Positions 1-5,125 of a DNA stretch of 5,348 bases are shown here, one piece after another. Numbering within the stretch: position 1 is the stretch's first letter; the number at the start of each line of letters is the position of its first letter. The notes under the pieces are model-generated. The model worked only from the letters and a program-made list of their open reading frames with translations, was not told where the DNA came from and did not search any database. A program made the translations under genes and the position numbers. This DNA is from an uncultured Clostridia bacterium. Its GTDB lineage: Bacteria > Bacillota > Clostridia > Christensenellales > UBA1242. The DNA lies in contig USJH01000068.1 of NCBI GenBank assembly GCA_900554955.1, positions 1 through 5,348 on the forward strand, given 5' to 3'.

Positions 1-214
1 AAAAATAAAAAAAATTTTTAAAAAAAAAAACCCCCCAACCTGCCATAAACACATCAAAATATGCCACTCCAAATTCACATTTACAAGGAATTGACAAAAT
101 AAATAAATCACACTTAATTAAAACTTTTGGTTTAAAATTAATTATTTCCTGAAATTTCTGATAAAATTGATAGTTCTTCATATCATGTTTAAATATTTTT
201 TTTAAAACAGATAC
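1..214. other. Left-edge intergenic stretch with no convincing gene
   Basis: This A/T-rich stretch lies beyond the terminator of the Ppx/GppA-like gene. It opens with A-rich and T-rich runs, then ten or more A residues followed directly by six C residues (about 20-36). A frame on the minus strand stays open from an ATG at 181 to the window edge, but it has no Shine-Dalgarno site, a Phe/Lys/Ile-rich composition and runs through homopolymers, so I do not call it a gene. I see no tRNA, CRISPR repeat or convincing promoter. The next gene presumably lies outside the window. Confidence 0.5.
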
Positions 215-245
215 AAAAAAAAGAGACACAAATGTGCCCCTTTTT
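215..245 (-). terminator. Intrinsic terminator of the Ppx/GppA-like gene
   Basis: Read on the minus strand, an A-run leads into GGGGCACA, a very short loop, then TGTGTCTC and eight U residues (222 down to 215). The arms 233-240 and 223-230 pair over 8 bp with two G-U wobbles, and the flanking A and U runs extend the stem to about 13 bp. The innermost A-U pair probably opens to give a 4-nt loop. On the plus strand the two wobbles become A-C mismatches, so the element works best on the minus strand. It lies about 65 nt past the stop codon at 311. Confidence 0.85.
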
Positions 246-310
246 CTATTATTTATGAGAGAATGTTTTTAAAATATAACATGTTTAGCAATTCACAACA
301 ATATGCAATA

Positions 311-1831
311 TTACAAAATCTCAAGTTTCTTTTTGAAGAATTTTTCAAAATCTTTGCCAGTGTCAAGAGCTTTTTCAATTTCATATGAGCTGTCGCCTGT
401 TGCAAAGGTTTTCATGATTACACTATCGCCCAAAATGTCACAAGTAATATCAACAATCACACTGTTTTTTGTTCGGTCAAAAGCTTCTGCAAGGCGAAGA
501 ATTACACCAAGTTTGTTAACCGCTTGAAGGTCGTCTTCTTCAAGCATGTCTTTATATTTAACCCATTCTGAAAGAGAAATGTCGCCACCTTGATGAAGTG
601 ATGCAACAAATGCTGCAAGCACAAGTTCACGATGTGTTACACCAAAAATTTCCGAACCAATAATAACTTCATAGGCATATTTTGCATGTTTGAGATAGTT
701 GATTCGTTTTCCAACATCATGCATGAACGATGCAACACGCAAAATTTTAATGTAACCACGTGGAAGTTTGTGAAGAACTTTAAGTTGTTTGAAAAGAAGC
801 ATTGACAAGTTATAAACTTGTTCGTTGTGCTTTTCACTTTGAGTGTCATGGAAAGAAGTTTCAGCAATAACACTATATCCAAGAACATCGGCAATTGGTT
901 TTTCAAGTGTTGAAGGAACAACTTCACTATACATGATTCCACGAATGAAAGCATTTGAGCAAATTGTTGCTTCATCTCTTCCAAGAGTTTCCAAAATTGC
1001 ATTCAAAATTGCAACTGCAACTGCAAAAACATCAACTCTTGGTTCTTCAATAATCTTGATTTTTTTGTTTTTGTTAAGATCCAAAGCAAAAACCTGATCT
1101 TTAATGAAAGAAACATCTTCTTTGCTTGCAACAAATCCAAAATCACGATCAAGTGGATATTTTTTATATTTTCTTACCATTTTTGCAAGGTCGGTTCCAT
1201 AGTCTCCACTGATAACAAGACCAAATTCAGGATCAACTTTTTCAAGCCATTCAATATCGCCAAGGCGAGTTTTGATATATTTTTGAATTTTCGCAAGAGC
1301 TTGTTCTTTTCCAAGTTCTTCAATGTCATACATATTAAGAAGAGTCATTGGCCCGAAATTCAAAACTTCTTGATTTACAATGTTTCTGCGGTTATATTCA
1401 ACAATATGAAGCCCATCTGCAGTAAGATGAATTGCAACACCCTTTGGAATATCAAATGAATTGATTGTTCCAAGATAGATTTTGTTGTTTTGTTCTTCTG
1501 GTGACAAAACTGTGAATCGGAAACCACATGAAGCATAAACTTCATCAAAAAAGCTATAAATATTTTTTGGTTTTGTGTCTCTGAAAAGGTTTGCAATTGC
1601 AATGGTTTTATTAACACCATAAACATCGCAAATTTTTCTGAAGTTTTTCAAAACCGCAATTGTTGCATCAATTTGTGGTTTTTTAAGAAAGTGATCTTCT
1701 CCCATTTCAAGCCCAAGTTTGATTGATTCTTTCTCTTCATCAAGCGAAATGAAATAGTTGTCTTGATCAGCAGCTGCAATATAAAGTTTTGCCGCATATG
1801 TTTCAACAAGTATAACTGCAATTTTATCCAA
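311..1831 (-). CDS. Ppx/GppA-like protein with C-terminal HD domain (degenerate phosphatase sites)
   Basis: A 506-residue cytosolic protein with the architecture of clostridial Ppx/GppA proteins: an actin-like (ASKHA) N-terminal part (about 1-300) and an HD domain (about 325-460). Canonical members hydrolyse polyphosphate or pppGpp. Here the first phosphate loop, normally DIGSNS, reads VETYAA with a Leu before it (residues 8-14). The second, normally DIGGGS, reads HLTADG (135-140). The Glu of the SGxEEA motif may survive as E113 in SPEEQN. The HD residues look complete: H335, H371-D372 in MHDVGK, H382, H400 and H413. I start at TTG 1831 because AGGAGA lies 9 nt upstream; an upstream in-frame TTG at 1855 would place that site inside the coding sequence. 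It has its own promoter and terminator. I infer a role as a sensor, a scaffold or an HD-based hydrolase; polyphosphatase activity is doubtful. Confidence 0.8.
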   Translation of the reverse strand: MDKIAVILVETYAAKLYIAAADQDNYFISLDEEKESIKLGLEMGEDHFLKKPQIDATIAVLKNFRKICDVYGVNKTIAIANLFRDTKPKNIYSFFDEVYASCGFRFTVLSPEEQNNKIYLGTINSFDIPKGVAIHLTADGLHIVEYNRRNIVNQEVLNFGPMTLLNMYDIEELGKEQALAKIQKYIKTRLGDIEWLEKVDPEFGLVISGDYGTDLAKMVRKYKKYPLDRDFGFVASKEDVSFIKDQVFALDLNKNKKIKIIEEPRVDVFAVAVAILNAILETLGRDEATICSNAFIRGIMYSEVVPSTLEKPIADVLGYSVIAETSFHDTQSEKHNEQVYNLSMLLFKQLKVLHKLPRGYIKILRVASFMHDVGKRINYLKHAKYAYEVIIGSEIFGVTHRELVLAAFVASLHQGGDISLSEWVKYKDMLEEDDLQAVNKLGVILRLAEAFDRTKNSVIVDITCDILGDSVIMKTFATGDSSYEIEKALDTGKDFEKFFKKKLEIL

Positions 1832-1840
1832 ATTTGTTTT

Positions 1841-1846
1841 TCTCCT
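1841..1846 (-). promoter_or_regulatory. Ribosome binding site fixing a TTG start for the Ppx/GppA-like gene
   Basis: The minus strand reads AGGAGA, then nine A-rich bases, then TTG GAT AAA ATT at 1831. This is the only strong Shine-Dalgarno match near the 5' end. It lies within the 24 extra bases of a longer frame that begins at TTG 1855, so the shorter start is preferred. A nearby ATG at 1851 is in another frame. Confidence 0.8.
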
Positions 1847-1910
1847 TTCATGCAAATTATCGTATTTTTACAAAAATGGTGCAACGCACTTAATTCATTT
1901 TTACAAGTCA

Positions 1911-1939
1911 AGTATAACATGAAACCCGTTTTTTGTGAA
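1911..1939 (-). promoter_or_regulatory. Sigma-A-type promoter for the Ppx/GppA-like gene
   Basis: On the minus strand a -35 box TTCACA (1939-1934, one mismatch to TTGACA) is followed by a 17-bp spacer and a -10 box TATACT (1916-1911). The spacer ends in TGT, giving an extended -10 (TGtTATACT). Transcription should begin near 1904, leaving a leader of about 70 nt before the TTG start. The A/T runs just upstream of the -35 could act as an UP-type element. Confidence 0.65.
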
Positions 1940-1950
1940 TAGTGTTTTTG

Positions 1951-1980
1951 AAAAAAGTTTGTTTTTTTTGAAACTTTTTT
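1951..1980. repeat. Perfect 10-bp inverted repeat upstream of the promoter
   Basis: AAAAAAGTTT (1951-1960) and AAACTTTTTT (1971-1980) are exact reverse complements separated by a 10-nt spacer of G, eight T, G. It begins 11 bp upstream of the -35 box of the Ppx/GppA-like gene. It may be an operator, an A-tract UP-like element or a weak A/T-only hairpin. Low sequence complexity means it could also arise by chance. Confidence 0.4.
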
Positions 1981-2012
1981 TGCTTTTGATTTTTTACAAA
2001 ATTTTTCGCCAC

Positions 2013-2040
2013 AAAAAAAATGCCAGGAAAACCTGACATT
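2013..2040 (-). terminator. Intrinsic terminator of the rnf operon
   Basis: On the minus strand AATGTCAGG (2040-2032), loop TTTT (2031-2028) and CCTGGCATT (2027-2019) form a 9-bp stem with one G-U wobble. The T-run begins with the TT of the stem and extends to 2013, giving eight U residues. It sits about 95 nt after the rnfB stop codon and separates the operon from the Ppx/GppA-like gene. Confidence 0.9.
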
Positions 2041-2049
2041 TATATTTAT

Positions 2050-2066
2050 TGTGATTATTTATCACA
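2050..2066. repeat. TGTGAT/ATCACA palindrome in the rnf 3' region
   Basis: TGTGAT (2050-2055) and ATCACA (2061-2066) are exact reverse complements around a 5-nt TATTT spacer. In the rnf transcript this forms a small hairpin 10 nt before the terminator stem. On the plus strand seven T residues follow it (2067-2073), so it could be a weak terminator in that direction. It resembles a CRP half-site pair, but the spacer between TGTGA and TCACA is 7 nt rather than 6 and no gene start lies nearby. Confidence 0.45.
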
Positions 2067-2133
2067 TTTTTTTGATTTATTATTTAACATTAAAACACAA
2101 TTTTCTTGCTTATTTTTTTAATTATTTTGACAA

Positions 2134-2925
2134 TTAAAGTCTTGAAATGCAGTGATTTGGGCAAGAAACAACACACTTTCCACACTCAATGCAGCGGTTT
2201 TCATCGATCACTGGAACATTATCAACAATTTTCACAGCATCAACAGGACAAACTGCAAGACATTTCCCACAATGAGTGCAACCAACTTCGCATTTTTTCT
2301 CAATGCTTGGATCACTTGATTGGTTGTTGCAAATTACAGAAACTGAAAGTGAAAGTTTTTGCATTTGAATAAGTTTGTTTGGACAAGATTTAACGCATGC
2401 CCCACAACCTGTGCATTTGTTTCTATCAACTTCAGCGACACCGCGTTTATTGATTTTTATTGCACCAAAACGACAAGCTTTTATGCAGTCACCACAGCCA
2501 AGGCAAGCGAATTTACATGCCTTGCAACCCGAGTGAAGTGTTTCTTCAACATTACAGTTTTTTGAGCCTTTATAGTTATATTTATCAACAGCTCTGCAAC
2601 CACCCTTGCACTTTACAAGTGCAACAAGTTTTGACGATTCTTCATATGTTGGCTTGAAATATTTATGAACTCTTTCACAAGCTTCTGGCTTTATGAGTTT
2701 GCATTCTTCAATGTTTCTTTGACTTGATGCAACTTTTTTTGCAAACTCAGGGCAAGAAGTTTCGCCACACATTCCACAATCAACGTGTGGAAGCATTCGG
2801 TTCACAAACTCAGCTTCGGTTGAAAGCCCACGTTTCTTTCGAGCAATATGGTTGATCAATAAAACAACACCTGATGCGACAAGCAAAACGCCAACAACAA
2901 GCAAGATTATATATAAAACTTTCAT
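2134..2925 (-). CDS. rnfB: RnfB, iron-sulfur subunit of the Rnf complex
   Basis: A 263-residue protein that takes electrons from reduced ferredoxin on the cytoplasmic face. Residues 2-25 form a membrane anchor, followed by a basic stretch. Next is the four-cysteine domain typical of RnfB: C50, C53, C58 and C75 with spacing C-x2-C-x4-C-x16-C. The family segment around C106-x3-C110 and C124 follows, then ferredoxin-like motifs: C137/C141/C147/C151, C171/C174/C177/C181, C216/C219/C222/C226 and C245/C248/C251/C255. The order and length match clostridial RnfB. Two small oddities are an extra C144 that creates a CxxCxxC pattern, and CRFGAI where CPFGAI or similar is usual. The ATG at 2925 has AGGGGAG 8 nt upstream, overlapping the rnfA stop codon. 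It is the last gene of the operon. Unlike its membrane partners, it shows no loss of cofactor ligands. Confidence 0.95.
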   Translation of the reverse strand: MKVLYIILLVVGVLLVASGVVLLINHIARKKRGLSTEAEFVNRMLPHVDCGMCGETSCPEFAKKVASSQRNIEECKLIKPEACERVHKYFKPTYEESSKLVALVKCKGGCRAVDKYNYKGSKNCNVEETLHSGCKACKFACLGCGDCIKACRFGAIKINKRGVAEVDRNKCTGCGACVKSCPNKLIQMQKLSLSVSVICNNQSSDPSIEKKCEVGCTHCGKCLAVCPVDAVKIVDNVPVIDENRCIECGKCVVSCPNHCISRL

Positions 2926-2933
2926 ATGTATCT

Positions 2934-2940
2934 CTCCCCT
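2934..2940 (-). promoter_or_regulatory. Ribosome binding site of rnfB
   Basis: AGGGGAG lies 8 nt before the rnfB ATG and shares bases with the rnfA TAG stop codon (2941-2939). A ribosome ending rnfA would therefore be positioned to start rnfB. Confidence 0.75.
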
Positions 2941-3508
2941 ATATCATCATGTAAATTGCAGAAAAAATCATTGCCAAAATTGACAAAGTGTATAAAATCA
3001 AGGGAACATTTCTTGCTGGTTTTAAAACTTTTGTGTTATCAAGTTTTTCATAAAGTGGATAGAACAAAAGTTGAACAAGCATGAATCCAACCGAGAACAT
3101 TGCAAGTTGGAACATTACTGTTAAAAATGATTTTGAATAGTCAATCAAAAGCAAAACAGCAACAATTGTTATTGTTTGAATTGCAAATTGATAACTTTTT
3201 TCATAGAGGTAATATTGCTCAACTGACACAACTTTCACAATATATCTAGAGATATATGTGAAAACTACAGCCAATATTGCCATTATAATTATTCCAAGGA
3301 ACTCAACATTCAAAGGAATCAAAACATAGATGTTCAAAACCGAAAACAACAATCCAGCAACCAAAATCGTGCTGATCGTTGTTGCAAGAGTTGTTAAAAC
3401 AAAAAGGAAACTTCTTTTTTCAGACTGAAGAGAAATTGCTCCATAGCCAGTGCAGGCAATGATGTTTGAAGACAAAACTCCAAGGATAAGCATTTGCACA
3501 AATTCCAT
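2939..3508 (-). CDS. rnfA: RnfA-like membrane subunit lacking the conserved cluster cysteines
   Basis: A 189-residue protein with about six membrane helices and the length expected of RnfA/NqrE. The family start (an N-N-F-V-L-like segment), the L-x-P-L-x-x-E-x-L segment (here LIPLNVEFL, 63-71) and the C-terminal PxRGxP-like segment (here PARNVP, 164-169) are recognisable. In canonical RnfA two cysteines, in GICP and in TTNC, help hold a [2Fe-2S] cluster at the RnfA-RnfE interface. Here GICP aligns with GAIS (23-26) and TTNC with roughly TITIV (112-116). The only cysteine in the protein is C19, six or so residues from the expected place. The ATG overlaps the rnfE stop codon (TAATG), with AAAGGGGG 9 nt upstream. 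Family assignment rests mainly on context, length and partial motifs, so this is a divergent member. Confidence 0.85.
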   Translation of the reverse strand: MEFVQMLILGVLSSNIIACTGYGAISLQSEKRSFLFVLTTLATTISTILVAGLLFSVLNIYVLIPLNVEFLGIIIMAILAVVFTYISRYIVKVVSVEQYYLYEKSYQFAIQTITIVAVLLLIDYSKSFLTVMFQLAMFSVGFMLVQLLFYPLYEKLDNTKVLKPARNVPLILYTLSILAMIFSAIYMMI

Positions 3509-4191
3509 TATTCTTTTCCCCCTTTGCCTGAAAATTCGGTATAGTCAATTTCTGGGTGCTCTTCTTGCAAATCACGAATGATAATTTTATATTTTTCAAC
3601 CAAAGTTTCAAAACGTTTTGTTTTCTTAACATATGCCCTTCTGACAATATTAAAGAGCACTGCAAGAGTTGCAACAATAAAGAACAAGCCATAAATTTTT
3701 GTGAAAAACTCACTTGTTGGAACATTCAAACCAATTCCAACAATTGTTCCATATCCAAAAATTTCAACTATCGTTCCAAGTAAAACAAACATTAAAATGT
3801 TTGCAACACCAATAATAATGAATGTTGTAACATAATGTTTTGGTGAAAAAGTGCTTTCAAAATAGATTGGATAAATTGCCAAAATCATGCAAGGCAAAAT
3901 TATTGTTTCAAGATTTTGTGAAGCAAGAATAACTTCTTTAATTCCGATATATTGGGAAACAACTTTCAAAATGATAATCAGTGCAGAAGCAATGAATGTG
4001 TATAAAACAAAACGAACATGATTATCTGTAATTTTGTCAACCATTGAGACAATGCTAAGTGAAATGTAATATACAACCAGAACTGCAACACCATAGATAA
4101 GTGCGCTGTAAAGTGAAACAAGATTTGCTGAAACCGCAATGGTTGCAAGCGCAACTAGATAAACCGAGTTTATTGGACTGTTTCTTTCCAT
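3508..4191 (-). CDS. rnfE: RnfE-like membrane subunit with a charged C-terminal tail
   Basis: A 227-residue protein of the RnfE/NqrD family with about six membrane helices. The best family match is IVEIFGYGTIVG (141-152) against the usual REILGSGTLFG. The canonical NPVLVQxxGxCPxLAVT segment is here SPINSVYLVALATIAVS (5-21), so its cluster cysteine is missing. C101 (in ILPCMIL) aligns with the second conserved cysteine and is the only one in the protein. After the last helix (about 161-181) comes a charged tail of some 45 residues (182-227) that most RnfE proteins lack. I chose the ATG at 4191, not the frame opening at 4242, because AGGAAGG sits 6 nt upstream and the longer form would overlap rnfD by 50 nt. 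The start comes 1 nt after the rnfD stop codon, the place where rnfG normally lies. Confidence 0.87.
   Translation of the reverse strand: MERNSPINSVYLVALATIAVSANLVSLYSALIYGVAVLVVYYISLSIVSMVDKITDNHVRFVLYTFIASALIIILKVVSQYIGIKEVILASQNLETIILPCMILAIYPIYFESTFSPKHYVTTFIIIGVANILMFVLLGTIVEIFGYGTIVGIGLNVPTSEFFTKIYGLFFIVATLAVLFNIVRRAYVKKTKRFETLVEKYKIIIRDLQEEHPEIDYTEFSGKGGKE
3518..3525 (-). promoter_or_regulatory. Ribosome binding site of rnfA inside rnfE
   Basis: AAAGGGGG lies 9 nt before the rnfA ATG, within the last codons of rnfE. With the TAATG stop/start overlap this points to translational coupling of E and A, which form a pseudo-symmetric pair in Rnf and Nqr complexes. Confidence 0.7.
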
Positions 4192-4192
4192 A

Positions 4193-5125
4193 TTACACCT
4201 TCCTTCTTGCACCAAGTGGTTTTGGAGCAAAAATTTTGTCAAGAAGTGGTGAAAGCAAATTCACCATTAAAACAGCAACGAAAACTGACGTTTCGCCAAG
4301 AACATTTGTAACTCTGAAAAGTCCAGCAAAAAGGCCAAACAAAAGACCATAAACAAACCTTCCCCAAATCGAGCTTGGGCTGGTTGTTGGATCGGTTATC
4401 ATGAACATTGTTGCAAACATGAATGAACCCGAGAAAAGATATGGAACAATTGATATTGCCCCACCACCAATCCAGCTTGTTGCGACAAACGAGATAAGTG
4501 CACATGAAGGCATCACATAATCTGAAATGCCAAAGCACATTAAAAGCACACCCATGATTACAATACACAAAATGCAACTTGTTCCAATTGCACCGGCAGT
4601 TGAACCAAAGAACATCGAGCGAATTGTGATTGCCGAAAAATCACCATGAGCGAAATATTCAAGTGGGCTTGAAATGTTTCCAGTCACAGTTCCTTTGAAC
4701 CATGCTAGTGACAAACCCGCAAATATAAATGAAAGCAAAACACGTGAAGCCGCAGTCGGATTGAACAAGTTTCTGCCAAGTCCACCAAAGAAACATTTAA
4801 AAATTACAGTTGCGATAAATGCTGCCAAAACTGGGAACCAATATGGAACAGTTACTGGCAACACAAGTGCTGTCATGAATCCTGTAATAATGCTTGAAAA
4901 GTCATACCAGAAAATTTTCTTTTTAGTTATAAGTCTGAACAAAATTTCAAAAACATAGCTTGACGCAACTGAAATTAAAATCAGATAAAAAGCCTTCATT
5001 CCATAATGAATGCAACCAAGAACAGCAGTTGGAACAAGAGCAATTATCATTGCAACCATCATTGTGATTGTGCTTGTTCTTTTATTAATGTGTGGTGCTG
5101 GAGAAACATAAAGTTTATTATTCAT
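4193..5125 (-). CDS. rnfD: RnfD membrane subunit with degenerate FMN attachment motif
   Basis: A 310-residue polytopic membrane protein of the RnfD/NqrB family with about 9-10 helices. Family signatures are strong: LYVSPAPH (5-12), DFSSIITGFMTALVLP (75-90), KCFFGGLGRNLFNPT (110-124), ITDPTTSP (243-250) followed by a conserved glycine (G255), and a final MVNLLSPLLD (287-296). Canonical RnfD carries FMN covalently on the last Thr of a D-x-x-[S/T]-G-A-T motif that is followed by PL. Here the segment before PLEYF is VTGNISS (147-153): the Asp, Gly and Ala are absent and only a Ser (S153) stands where Thr is expected. The later GSIGETS-like motif reads GAIGTSC (178-184), without Glu. The ATG at 5125 has a perfect AGGAGG 8 nt upstream. 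The upstream gene overlaps it by 8 nt (ATGAATAA) and rnfE follows after 1 nt. Confidence 0.93.
   Translation of the reverse strand: MNNKLYVSPAPHINKRTSTITMMVAMIIALVPTAVLGCIHYGMKAFYLILISVASSYVFEILFRLITKKKIFWYDFSSIITGFMTALVLPVTVPYWFPVLAAFIATVIFKCFFGGLGRNLFNPTAASRVLLSFIFAGLSLAWFKGTVTGNISSPLEYFAHGDFSAITIRSMFFGSTAGAIGTSCILCIVIMGVLLMCFGISDYVMPSCALISFVATSWIGGGAISIVPYLFSGSFMFATMFMITDPTTSPSSIWGRFVYGLLFGLFAGLFRVTNVLGETSVFVAVLMVNLLSPLLDKIFAPKPLGARRKV
4198..4204 (-). promoter_or_regulatory. Ribosome binding site of rnfE inside rnfD
   Basis: AGGAAGG lies 6 nt before the ATG at 4191, within the final Arg-Arg-Lys codons of rnfD. It decides the rnfE start in favour of 4191 over the longer frame beginning at 4242. 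The junction reads GTG TAA T ATG, leaving no room for rnfG. Confidence 0.75.

Noticed and set aside
91..119. TTGACA on the plus strand as a promoter
   Set aside because: No good -10 box stands 16-18 bp downstream (best is CTTAAT or TTAATT) and no plus-strand gene follows.
116..150. Imperfect inverted repeat around TTAATTAAAAC and GTTTAAAATTAATTA
   Set aside because: The arms do not pair without a bulge and are almost pure A/T, so chance explains it.
1..181. Minus-strand frame open from ATG 181 to the window edge (about 60 codons)
   Set aside because: It has no ribosome site, starts 34 nt past a strong terminator, reads through poly-A/T and poly-C tracts, and its product is Phe/Lys-rich without a recognisable pattern. 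Chance openness is likely in such A/T-rich DNA.
303..527. Plus-strand frames opposite the real genes (for example 303-527, 843-1097, 2106-2372, 4674-4958, 5092-5331)
   Set aside because: They lie antisense to well-supported minus-strand genes, lack ribosome sites and show no family resemblance, so they are shadows.
637..2010. Other minus-strand frames overlapping the Ppx/GppA-like gene (637-1002, 1375-1626, 1648-1920)
   Set aside because: They are out of frame with a clear 506-residue protein. The ATG at 1851 that opens part of one has no ribosome site of its own.
2050..2066. CRP-type operator
   Set aside because: The spacing between TGTGA and TCACA is 7 nt instead of 6, and the site lies in a 3' region far from any start codon.
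3508..4242. Longer RnfE start at ATG 4242
   Set aside because: It would overlap rnfD by 50 nt and add a polar N-terminus without family support, and the ribosome site AGGAAGG fits the ATG at 4191.
2934..5125. Electron-pump operon being a Na+-NQR (nqr) rather than Rnf
   Set aside because: RnfB with its many ferredoxin clusters is specific to Rnf. No NqrA, NqrC or NqrF features are seen, and the order D-E-A-B fits Rnf.
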